A DNA stretch of 64,000 nt from NCBI GenBank assembly GCA_026990035.1, contig JALSIM010000014.1, forward strand, positions 1 through 64,000, in the 5' to 3' direction. Made by a program: the position numbers and the translations under genes. The notes below the pieces were generated by a model. The model was not told where the DNA came from and did no database searches. It saw only the letters and a program-made list of their open reading frames with translations. Position 1 is the stretch's first letter, and each line of letters opens with the position of its first letter. The stretch comes from Alphaproteobacteria bacterium (lineage in GTDB: Bacteria; Pseudomonadota; Alphaproteobacteria; Geminicoccales; Geminicoccaceae). Below are positions 27,223 to 34,476 of this stretch, in pieces.

Positions 27223-27250
27223 AAAAAAGGCCGCCGGAGATCCGGCGGCC
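27223..27250 (-). terminator. Leftward terminator at the right edge of the cassette
   Basis: On the minus strand, GGCCGCCGGA (27250-27241 complement) pairs with TCCGGCGGCC (27238-27229 complement) and is followed by six T residues (27228-27223). There is no leftward coding sequence within 500 bases upstream, so it ends either mlaC read-through or a small RNA (see 27223-27326). It blocks leftward transcription from entering the repressor gene antisense. Confidence 0.85.
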
Positions 27251-27326
27251 GAATTCGGGGAGGCATCACAACGTCAGGGAGGACGAAGGCCGAAGATCGA
27301 AACCTCGCGGCTCGTCTTCGGTGCCG
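27223..27326 (-). ncRNA. Candidate small RNA with two CCUCCC motifs
   Basis: About 104 bases ending in a strong rho-independent terminator. A TATGAT -10 element lies at 27338-27333 (minus strand); no good -35 was seen. The 5' part can pair CCGAAGA with TCTTCGG (27315-27321 with 27290-27296). The unpaired middle contains two anti-Shine-Dalgarno CCTCCC stretches (minus strand at 27282-27277 and 27263-27257), as in alphaproteobacterial cuckoo-type sRNAs. No coding potential was seen. The evidence is structural only. Confidence 0.4.
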
Positions 27327-27338
27327 GCCGCGATCATA

Positions 27339-27751
27339 GGACGAAGAAGTAAAACGGGGGTTAACCCGAGCGAAGAATCCGCCGCTCCCGTCCGGCGCAC
27401 CGCCCGGCCCCGTCGGGTGTTCGGGGCGACGGGCGATCCGCAGGGCCGGCGGAGGCCCGAGCGCCGCCCGCCACCGACCCGATCTCCGTGCTCGGGCGAG
27501 GGAGCGCATCTTCGGCGAGATGCCGTCGGGTAGAAACCGTTCCGTGGCGGGGTCCGAAGCGTATGCGGGGACGCGAGAGGGGCCGGATCGGACCGGGGAG
27601 ACGACGGTTCGCCCGGGCCCGGAGCACGGATGCGCGGATGGCCCGCGATCCTCCGCCGGGGGCGGCTCGCGGCAGGGTGCGGGGTGAAATGTCGCGTGCG
27701 CGGCCGACGATCCGGCGGCGCTCCTCGGTGGTCCTTTCGCGTCCCGAGCGG
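27339..27751. other. Intergenic stretch without recognised genes
   Basis: About 410 bases between the candidate small RNA and mlaC. Open frames cross it on both strands, but all are Arg/Pro/Gly-rich and look like shadows of G+C-rich DNA. It may carry the 3' UTR of mlaC. A short symmetric GGGTTAACCC-like element lies near 27357-27366. I see no promoter, tRNA or att-like repeat. Confidence 0.5.
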
Positions 27752-28381
27752 TCAGCTTCGCGCCTGGGGCGCTGCCTCCTGGCCCTCGACTTTCTTCGCC
27801 ATCGCCGCCAGCAATCCCTCGATCCCGCTGCTGCTGACGATGTCACGGAATTCCTTTCGCTTGGTGATCAGCAGGCTGACGCCCTCGGCCACCACATCGA
27901 TGATCAAATAGCGGCCGTTGTAGCGCCGCACCCGCCAGTCGACGCGGTAGGGAGCCTCGTTCCCGACCCCGTGGACCAGCGTGCTGACCATGGTGTCGCG
28001 ATCGTCGATCTCGTGGCTGCCCACGATCTCGATCCGCTGTCCGTCGTAGCGGCTGATGTTGCCGGCGATCTGCTTGCGGATCATCTTGCGGAACAGCTCG
28101 AGATAGCGCTGGCGCTGTGCCGGTGTCGCCTTGCGCCAGTAGGAGCCGAGCACCAGCTTGGCGATGAGATCGAGGTCCGTGGCCCGTTCGAGGAGACGTT
28201 CGAGTTCGGCGATCCGCTCTTCCTCGGACCGATCCCGCGCCGCGAGGATCCGGAGGGCCTGGTCGGCCACCTGCCGGATGAAGCCGGCCGGCTCCCCCTG
28301 CGACTTTCCGGTCGCCGGGACGATCACCACCAGCGGCAGGCCGGCCGCCGCCAGGAGAAGGGCGCGCCGCCGCCACGCCAT
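27752..28381 (-). CDS. mlaC: MlaC/Ttg2D-family periplasmic phospholipid-binding protein
   Basis: A 209-residue protein with an N-terminal signal (MAWRRRALLLAAAGLPLVV). The mature part has the Ttg2D/MlaC pattern: an early helical region D-L-D-L-I-A-K-L-V-L-G-S-Y-W-R, then Y-L-E-L-F-R-K-M-I-R-K-Q-I-A, R-Y-D-G-Q-R-I-E-I-V-G, V-D-W-R-V-R-R-Y-N-G-R-Y-L-I-I-D-V-V-A-E-G-V-S-L. It ferries phospholipids between MlaA and the inner-membrane Mla complex. ATG 28381 is 13 bases after the mlaA stop, so they form an operon. The mlaFED genes are not in the window. Confidence 0.9.
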   Translation of the reverse strand: MAWRRRALLLAAAGLPLVVIVPATGKSQGEPAGFIRQVADQALRILAARDRSEEERIAELERLLERATDLDLIAKLVLGSYWRKATPAQRQRYLELFRKMIRKQIAGNISRYDGQRIEIVGSHEIDDRDTMVSTLVHGVGNEAPYRVDWRVRRYNGRYLIIDVVAEGVSLLITKRKEFRDIVSSSGIEGLLAAMAKKVEGQEAAPQARS

Positions 28382-28394
28382 GGCGGGGCGCGGC

Positions 28395-29159
28395 TCAGTC
28401 CTCGAGCGGGGAGGGGTCGAGGAGCGGTTCATCGAAGATCTCATCGAAGATTTCCTCGTAGGCCGCGTCGGTCGGTGGCCGACCGTTGCGGATTTCGGCC
28501 TCGCGCTTCTGCCGGTAGACGGCTCGCAGCGCTGCATAATAATCGATGCTGCTGCGCTCGAGTTCGTCGAGCGAAGGGCCGAGCTGGTGCCGGGTGACCA
28601 CCGCTCGGGTGGCGGTTCGCACCGTCTGGAGACGCTCCGAGGCAAGATAGCGCACCGGATCGAACAGGAAAGAGTCGACCAGTGTGCCGATCGCGTCACG
28701 GGAGTTCGAGGGGCCGAGGATCGGCAGGACGAGATACGGGCCTTCACCCACCCCGTGGACCGCGAGAGTCTGGCCGAAATCCTCATCGTGCTTCACATAG
28801 CCGAACTCGCTGGCCATGTCGAAAAGGCCGAAAAAGCCGAGACTGCCGTTGATGAGGAAACGCGACAGCGTGATTCCGGCCCGTTCGCGCTCGCCCTGGA
28901 GGATGTCGTTGATGAAGACGATCGGGGCTCCGAGAGTGTCGAGCAGATTGGAAATCGCCGTCCTGGCCGGGCTCGGCACCACCAGCCCGTACAGTTCGGC
29001 GGCCGGCCCGAGCACCAGCCCGTCGACCACGCGATTGAACGCGAAGACGGCCCGATTGAAGGGTTCCAAGGGGTCGTCCTCGTCCTCGCCCGCGGTGCTC
29101 GGGCCGGCGAGGATCGAGGCCAGCAGCAGGGCGGTCGCCACCGCAGGGGCGCGTCTCAC
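28395..29159 (-). CDS. mlaA: MlaA/VacJ lipid-asymmetry protein
   Basis: A 254-residue protein. D-P-L-E-P-F-N-R-A-V-F-A-F-N starts the MlaA domain near residue 29, and R-F-L-I-N-G-S-L-G-F-F-G-L-F-D-M-A, then F-G-Q-T-L-A-V-H-G-V-G-E-G-P-Y-L-V-L-P, are hallmark segments. The N-terminus has a signal peptide (A-V-A-T-A-L-L-L-A-S-I-L-A-G) but no lipobox cysteine, unlike E. coli MlaA; many alphaproteobacterial homologs are also non-lipidated. The start is GTG 29159, the only start codon that gives a normal signal; no strong SD is visible. The acidic C-terminus (D-E-I-F-D-E-P-L-L) leads directly into mlaC. Confidence 0.9.
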   Translation of the reverse strand: MRRAPAVATALLLASILAGPSTAGEDEDDPLEPFNRAVFAFNRVVDGLVLGPAAELYGLVVPSPARTAISNLLDTLGAPIVFINDILQGERERAGITLSRFLINGSLGFFGLFDMASEFGYVKHDEDFGQTLAVHGVGEGPYLVLPILGPSNSRDAIGTLVDSFLFDPVRYLASERLQTVRTATRAVVTRHQLGPSLDELERSSIDYYAALRAVYRQKREAEIRNGRPPTDAAYEEIFDEIFDEPLLDPSPLED

Positions 29160-29388
29160 TGCCCGGCCCGGAAACAGCTTTCCGCCCTCTTCACGGCGTT
29201 GTCGGTATCGACGCCCATCGTTCGTGAGAGCACTTCGGATTGCCACCCCCCTCCGCCGAACGCCCTTAAAGCGTATCGCGGTAGGACTGACAAGCCGCGG
29301 TATCGATTGTGCCGTCTCGCGAACTCGATAAAATTTTAGCAAAATCGTGCCGGACTCGAACCGCGACAGCGCGCGGAGGAATTGCGGG

Positions 29389-29655
29389 ATGGCGGATGTG
29401 CGGGTGATTTCTCTCGGTGGACTTCGGCGGCGGCTGAAGGCCGTACTGGATCCCGATTCGCTGCTCTTCGCCCGTTTCGACGCGGCGTTGCGGCGTGGTG
29501 ACGAGAACCTGCTCGAGGATGCGTTCCGCTGTCTCGAAGCGTATCCCTCTTCGACCCGACGGGCCGTCCGGGAGGCGCTTCTCGCCTGGCTGTTCGACCG
29601 GAGTGACAGCAGCGGTCTCGCCGATCTCGAAAGCCCCAGTGCGGTACGGCACTGA
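29389..29655 (+). CDS. Hypothetical protein, 88 residues
   Basis: A small helical, Arg/Leu-rich protein with no signal peptide and no motif I recognise. ATG 29389 has GGAGG about 9 bases upstream. It stands alone, divergent from mlaA by 229 bases and converging with a secreted hypothetical (stop 40 bases away). Codon use and charge pattern (alternating Leu/Arg/Glu/Ala, D-E-N-L-L-E-D-A-F-R-C-L-E) suggest a real small globular protein. Confidence 0.5.
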   Translation: MADVRVISLGGLRRRLKAVLDPDSLLFARFDAALRRGDENLLEDAFRCLEAYPSSTRRAVREALLAWLFDRSDSSGLADLESPSAVRH

Positions 29656-29695
29656 CACCACCATCGGCACCGCGACACCCGTTCCCGGAGGGATG

Positions 29696-30019
29696 TCACG
29701 CGTCGGGGCCCTCCACGGCGGCATGTCGCTGCTGCCAATTCTTGCCCGTGGCGAGTACGCAGCCCCGACCGTCCGGTGTCACCCGCAGCATGGTCCAGCT
29801 ATCCCCCTCCTCGGAGGTGAAGAGTTCGATCACGCTGCCATCGTCGCCGAGACCGAGTGACAGCGGCGCCTCGGCGTAGCGGCGCGCCAGGAGCTCGACG
29901 ATCGTCCGATAGTCGGCACAGAGCAGCGAGCGACCGGGGAGGGGCTGCGCCGCCGCGGTCGGCATCCCCGGACCGGCCAGCCAGAGCGAGAACAGGACAA
30001 CGATCGCGCGACGCATCAT
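29696..30019 (-). CDS. Secreted hypothetical protein, 107 residues
   Basis: It has a clear signal peptide (MMRRAIVVLFSLWLAGPGMPTAAAQ) with a cleavage site near A-A-A-Q, then a compact domain with two cysteines (L-L-C-A-D-Y and R-G-C-V-L) that could form a disulfide, and beta-strand-like segments. Small periplasmic proteins of this type with unknown function are common in Rhodospirillales. GGAG lies about 5 bases before the ATG pair at 30017-30019. It is divergent from the flavin reductase gene. Confidence 0.6.
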   Translation of the reverse strand: MMRRAIVVLFSLWLAGPGMPTAAAQPLPGRSLLCADYRTIVELLARRYAEAPLSLGLGDDGSVIELFTSEEGDSWTMLRVTPDGRGCVLATGKNWQQRHAAVEGPDA

Positions 30020-30169
30020 CGGGCTCCGCGTGGTTTCACCCGTCGGTCGATGGTTATCTATCATGGGCGGGCTTGACGTTCCGTTAACGTCACCGGCCCC
30101 CGTCTGTTCCGTCGTCGATGCTTCCGATGCCGATTGACGCCGCCCGGTTCCTGTTGCACATCCGCGCGG

Positions 30170-30691
30170 ATGGCGGAGGTGCGGGTGATCGAGGAACAGA
30201 GCCCGGAACGGCTTCGCGAGGCCTTTATCGGCGCCATGGCGCGGGTCGTGGCGAGTGTCACCATCGTCACCACCGACGGTGGGGCCGGGCGGTTCGGCGT
30301 CACCGTGAGCGCCATGAGTTCGGTGTCCGCCGACCCGCCGCTCATTCTCGCTTGCATCAATCGGCGCAGTCCCGCCTGCCGGGCGATCGCCGAGAACCGC
30401 GTCTTCGGTGTCAGCGTCCTGAGCACCGAGCAGCGCGGCGTCGCCCAGACCTTCGCCGGCAGATCGCCGACCGGCGTGCCCTTCGACTTCGGCTGCGCCG
30501 AGTGGCTGGTCCACTATTCCGGAGCGCCGATCCTCAGGGGTGCGGTCGCCTCCTTCGATTGCCGGCTGTTGACCTCCTACGATGCCGGCAGTCATCGGAT
30601 TTTCATCGGCGAAGTGATCGAGGCCTTCGCCGGCCCCGGGCAGCCGCTTCTCTACGGCAACCGCCGCTACGCCCGCGCCGACCGCCTCTGA
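30170..30691 (+). CDS. Flavin reductase-like protein (FMN-dependent, RutF/HpaC family)
   Basis: A 173-residue flavin reductase domain protein. R-E-A-F-I-G-A-M-A-R-V-V-A-S-V-T-I-V-T-T opens the domain, followed by G-V-T-V-S-A-M-S-S-V-S-A-D-P-P-L-I-L-A-C-I, the FMN-binding signature, and a C-terminal L-L-Y-G-N-R-R-Y. Such proteins reduce free FMN with NAD(P)H and usually supply two-component monooxygenases. No partner monooxygenase is adjacent. ATG 30170 is preferred over an upstream TTG at 30134. Length is normal. Confidence 0.85.
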   Translation: MAEVRVIEEQSPERLREAFIGAMARVVASVTIVTTDGGAGRFGVTVSAMSSVSADPPLILACINRRSPACRAIAENRVFGVSVLSTEQRGVAQTFAGRSPTGVPFDFGCAEWLVHYSGAPILRGAVASFDCRLLTSYDAGSHRIFIGEVIEAFAGPGQPLLYGNRRYARADRL

Positions 30692-30710
30692 CCGGCAGCG
30701 GCGACGGTTC

Positions 30711-31394
30711 TCAGGCGCTGTGGCAACGGGACAACCGGTCGGCGAGGCGGGTCGGTTCGGGCAGGCGGAATCCGCGGCAGCAGGCGAGCACCAGTTCCAC
30801 CGCCCGCTCCAGGCCGACTCGATGGCCGATGGAGACGTAGACGGGGCGGACGCCGGGGCGGGTCCGCACCACCATCCCGATCACTTCCCCTCGGTCCATC
30901 AGGGGCACGCGATCACCATGGTCCGGACCGGGTTCCTCGTGCCGCCCGACGAGGCGGGATTTGGCGACCCCGATCGTCGGCCTGTCGGTCAGCACGCCGA
31001 TGTGACAGGCGATGCCGAAGCGACGCGGATGCGCGTAGCCGTGGCCGTCGACCATCAGCAGATCGGGTGTGCGGGAAAGAAGGGGCAGCGCTTCCAGTGC
31101 CGCCGGGGCCTCCCGGAAGGACAGCAGACCGGGCAGGTAGGGAAAAGCCGTCGGCAGGGATGCGAGGACGCTTTCCCCGAGGGCCAGCTCGGGCATTTCC
31201 AACAGGGCCACGGCCGCCCATGTGCGCTCGCCGCGCCGGCCGTAGGCGACATCGATGCCCGCGATGGTCCGGATCCGGCCGAGGCCGTTCTCGCGGATCA
31301 CCCGGTGACGCAGGGACTCCTGGACGGCCCTCGCCTCACGCGGATCCTCCGGCCAACGCGCCGGGTCTCGTCGCGGGTTCAGCCGCGACGGCAT
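30711..31394 (-). CDS. nfi: Endonuclease V
   Basis: A 227-residue DNA repair enzyme that nicks near deaminated adenine (hypoxanthine). The catalytic pattern is intact: I-A-G-I-D-V-A-Y near residue 43, the glutamate in L-L-S-F-R-E-A-P, and D-G-H-G-Y-A-H-P-R-R-F-G-I-A-C-H, followed by T-I-G-V-A-K-S-R-L and P-V-Y-V-S-I-G-H-R-V. ATG 31394 has GGAG 7 bases upstream; the ATG 6 bases earlier is too close to it. It converges with the flavin reductase (20 bases). Confidence 0.93.
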   Translation of the reverse strand: MPSRLNPRRDPARWPEDPREARAVQESLRHRVIRENGLGRIRTIAGIDVAYGRRGERTWAAVALLEMPELALGESVLASLPTAFPYLPGLLSFREAPAALEALPLLSRTPDLLMVDGHGYAHPRRFGIACHIGVLTDRPTIGVAKSRLVGRHEEPGPDHGDRVPLMDRGEVIGMVVRTRPGVRPVYVSIGHRVGLERAVELVLACCRGFRLPEPTRLADRLSRCHSA

Positions 31395-31664
31395 CGGCAT
31401 TCTCCGTCCCGGCCGTCGAAAGGAAGGGCCATACGCGTCTCCCGCCCGATCCGGCGTCCGCGGCCCCGGCGGCCGCCGCGCCGTGGTCCGTATGTACGAC
31501 CATCCCGCGCTTCCGGGAAACCGGGTCCGCATGCCGCCTCCGTGGTGGAAAGGGTGAACGGTCGGCGGCCTTGCCCTGTCCATTCCCGGCTGGCATGATC
31601 CCCTCGTCACGAGACGATGGCGGCCCCGCAGAGGCCGCCCGCTGCGGAATGGGAGGTCACCAGA

Positions 31665-32672
31665 ATGACGATTTATCACCGGCGCGGTGCGCGCGCTCTG
31701 GGCGCCGTGGCGGCGGCATTGGTCGCCGGCGGCCTGGCGCTGTCGGCCGCGGCCCAGCCGATGAAGATCCGGATTTCGACACCGGCGGTGCCCGGCGACT
31801 GGCATGCCGAGATGCTCTATCTGTTCGAGGAGTACGTGGAGCGCTCCCTGCCGGGGCAGATCGATGTCGAGGTCCATCTCAACGCCACCCTGTTCAAGCA
31901 GGGCACCGAACCCGCCGCCATGCAGCGGGGCAATCTCGACATGGCGATGATCTCCGCCCAGGACATCAGCAAGCAGATCCCGGAATGGTCGATCTTCACC
32001 GCCGGCTACGTCATTCGTGATCCCGAACATCAGCGCAAGGTGTTCGCCAGTGACATCGGCGCCGAAATGCACAAGCTGGTCCAGGAAAAGATGGGCCTGC
32101 AGATCCTCTCGGTGGCCTACCTCGGAACCCGCCAGCTCAACCTCCGGGAGGTCCGGGACGTCAGGACGCCGGCCGATCTCGCGGGCGTGAAGCTGCGGAT
32201 GCCGGGGTCCGAGACCTGGCAATTCCTGGGCAAATGCCTCGGTGCGGATCCCACCCCGCTCGCCTTCAACGAGGTCTATCTGGCGCTCAAGACGGGGACC
32301 ATCGACGGTCAGGACAACCCGCTGCCGACCAACCAGAAGGCCAAGTTCTACGAGGTCACCGAGCAGATCGTTCTCACCGGGCATCTGGTCGATGCGGTGT
32401 TCCTCGCGATCTCCGGCAAGACCTGGGAGAAGCTCGACGAGGAGCAGAAGAAGGTGTTCGAGGAGGCCGCACAGGTCGCCGCCTTCTTCAACAACAACAA
32501 CCGCATTCGCGACGAGGCCAAGCTCGTCGCCTTCTTCGAGGAACAGGGCCTGACCATCACCGAGCCGGATCGCGAGGCGTTCCGCAAACAGGTCCAGCAG
32601 TGCTACCTCGACAGCAAATACGCCGAGAACTGGCCGGAGGGGCTCCTCGAGCGTATCAACGCCATCGAGTGA
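31665..32672 (+). CDS. dctP: TRAP transporter substrate-binding protein (DctP family)
   Basis: A 335-residue periplasmic receptor with a signal peptide (cleavage near A-L-S-A-A-A-Q). The DctP features are W-H-A-E-M-L-Y-L-F-E-E-Y, G-N-L-D-M-A-M-I-S, the substrate-carboxylate arginine region L-R-M-P-G-S-E-T-W, and Q-D-N-P-L-P-T. GGAGG lies 8 bases before ATG 31665. It binds a carboxylate-type solute; the ligand is unknown. It heads a complete dctPQM operon. Confidence 0.9.
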   Translation: MTIYHRRGARALGAVAAALVAGGLALSAAAQPMKIRISTPAVPGDWHAEMLYLFEEYVERSLPGQIDVEVHLNATLFKQGTEPAAMQRGNLDMAMISAQDISKQIPEWSIFTAGYVIRDPEHQRKVFASDIGAEMHKLVQEKMGLQILSVAYLGTRQLNLREVRDVRTPADLAGVKLRMPGSETWQFLGKCLGADPTPLAFNEVYLALKTGTIDGQDNPLPTNQKAKFYEVTEQIVLTGHLVDAVFLAISGKTWEKLDEEQKKVFEEAAQVAAFFNNNNRIRDEAKLVAFFEEQGLTITEPDREAFRKQVQQCYLDSKYAENWPEGLLERINAIE

Positions 32673-32686
32673 CCCCTCGAGAGCGG

Positions 32687-33163
32687 ATGCGCGGATACCT
32701 TCGGATCGCACGGGAGGGCGCCGACGCCGTCGGCGCCCTCTTCTTCGCGCTGATGTTCGCCGCCTTCCTTTTGCAGGTGTTCACCCGCTACGTGCTCGAT
32801 TCCCCGCTGGGCTGGACGCTCGAGGCCTGTCTCGTGGCCTATCTCTGGTTCGTCTTCTGGGCCTGCGCCCTGATGCTCGACGAAAGGGACCATGTACGGT
32901 TCGACATCCTCCTGCGGGTCGCCCCTCCTCCGGTCCGCCGCATTCTCGCCGGCCTCTCCGCGCTGGTGACCCTCGTGCTGTTCGTACGGGCTCTGCCGCC
33001 CACCGCCGATTGGGTGGCCTTCATGGCCATCGACCGGACCTGGACGCTGGGGATCCGTTTCGACCTCCTGTTCTCGATCTATCTGCTGTTCATGGTGGCG
33101 GTGATCCTGCGGACCGGGCGCATTCTGGTGGGCCTGTTCGCGGCCCGGCCCGGGCGGGGCTGA
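32687..33163 (+). CDS. dctQ: TRAP transporter small membrane subunit (DctQ family)
   Basis: A 158-residue protein with four predicted transmembrane helices. The DctQ signature F-T-R-Y-V-L-D-S-P-L-G-W-T-L-E-A and the D-E-R-D-H-V-R-F-D-I-L after helix 2 are present. It starts 14 bases after dctP, and dctM begins 3 bases after its stop. It scaffolds the large subunit. Confidence 0.9.
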   Translation: MRGYLRIAREGADAVGALFFALMFAAFLLQVFTRYVLDSPLGWTLEACLVAYLWFVFWACALMLDERDHVRFDILLRVAPPPVRRILAGLSALVTLVLFVRALPPTADWVAFMAIDRTWTLGIRFDLLFSIYLLFMVAVILRTGRILVGLFAARPGRG

Positions 33164-33166
33164 AAC

Positions 33167-34462
33167 ATGTCGACCGGCTTTCTCGTGCTCCTGCTCGGCT
33201 TCCTGCTGATGGGAGCGATCGGCATGCCCGTCGGCTTCGCCATGATCAATGCCGGGGTCCTCTATCTCTGGGTCACCGGCCAGGATCTGGCGCTGGCCGC
33301 CGAGCAGGTCCTCAACAGCCTGTTCAACAGCTTCGTCCTGCTCGCCGTGCCGCTGTTCATCTTCGCCGCCAACGTCATGAACGCCGGAACCATCAGCAGC
33401 CGGTTGCTGGATTTCTGTCAGGCGCTGGTGGGCCGTTTCCGCGGCGGGCTCGCTCAGGTCAACATCGTCGCCTCGCTGATCTTCTCCGGCATGAGCGGTT
33501 CGGCGATCGCCGACGCGGCCGGCATCGGCCGGCTGATGATCGACATGATGCGGGAGCGGAATCGGTACACGCCCGGCTTCGCCGCCGCCATCACCGCCGC
33601 CTCGGCCACCATCGGCCCGATCATCCCGCCTTCGATCCCGATGGTCCTCTACGCCCTCGTCTCCAACACCTCGGTCGGTTATCTGTTCCTGGGCGGCATC
33701 CTGCCGGGGCTGATGATGGGCCTCGCCCTGATGGCCGCGGTGGCGGTGATCGCGCGGCGCCGGGACTTTCCCACCGAAGCGGCGGTCGCGCTTCGCGCCA
33801 TGCCGCGGATCACCGCTCGGGCGTTTCCCGCCCTGCTGCTGCCGGTCATTCTCCTGGGGTCGATCTACGGCGGCGTCACGACGCCGACCGAGGCCGCCTC
33901 CATCGCCGCTGCCTACGCTCTGCTGCTCGCCTTCTTCGGCTATCGCGCGCTGTCGCTGCGCGGTCTCTACGCGGTGCTGGTCGAGAGCACGCGATCCAGC
34001 GCGGTGGTGACCCTGATCATCGCCGGCGCCTTCGTCGTCAACTATGTGGTGGCCGCCGAACAGGTTCCGGCGCGACTGGCCGAATGGCTGGCGGTCCAGG
34101 ATGTCTCGCCCACGGCCTTCCTGCTGCTGGTGGCGCTCGCCTTCCTCCTGGCGGGCTGCTTTCTCGACGCCACCACCATGCTGCTCGTGCTGGTGCCGCT
34201 GGTGCTGCCCAGCCTCGACAGCCTCGGCATCGATCGCGTGCATTTCGGCGTGACCATCACCGTCAACATCATGATCGGCCTGATCACGCCCCCCTACGGC
34301 GTTCTGCTGTTCGTCATCAACGGCCTGACGGGGATCTCCTTGCGCGAGATCATCGCCGAGCTCTGGCCGTTCCTCCTGGTGCTCCTGGCGGCGCTGATCA
34401 CGATGCTGCTGGTGCCGGAGACGGTCCTCTGGCTGCCGCGGCAGTTCGGTTACACCGGCTGA
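33167..34462 (+). CDS. dctM: TRAP transporter large membrane subunit (DctM family)
   Basis: A 431-residue, about 12-helix permease that moves substrate with Na+ or H+. M-S-G-S-A-I-A-D-A-A-G, I-T-A-A-S-A-T-I-G-P-I-I-P-P-S-I-P-M and T-T-P-T-E-A-A-S-I-A-A-A-Y-A are the conserved DctM motifs. The length is typical. It completes the first TRAP system. It converges with the M48 protease gene with 14 bases between the stops, and I see no terminator between them. Confidence 0.93.
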   Translation: MSTGFLVLLLGFLLMGAIGMPVGFAMINAGVLYLWVTGQDLALAAEQVLNSLFNSFVLLAVPLFIFAANVMNAGTISSRLLDFCQALVGRFRGGLAQVNIVASLIFSGMSGSAIADAAGIGRLMIDMMRERNRYTPGFAAAITAASATIGPIIPPSIPMVLYALVSNTSVGYLFLGGILPGLMMGLALMAAVAVIARRRDFPTEAAVALRAMPRITARAFPALLLPVILLGSIYGGVTTPTEAASIAAAYALLLAFFGYRALSLRGLYAVLVESTRSSAVVTLIIAGAFVVNYVVAAEQVPARLAEWLAVQDVSPTAFLLLVALAFLLAGCFLDATTMLLVLVPLVLPSLDSLGIDRVHFGVTITVNIMIGLITPPYGVLLFVINGLTGISLREIIAELWPFLLVLLAALITMLLVPETVLWLPRQFGYTG

Positions 34463-34476
34463 AGCCTCCTCGCCGT

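Noticed and set aside
17404-27250. Possible att direct repeats flanking the cassette
   Set aside because: The two edge hairpins share short GGCC(C)GCCGG-like arms only because both are G+C-rich terminators; no longer repeat was found by eye.
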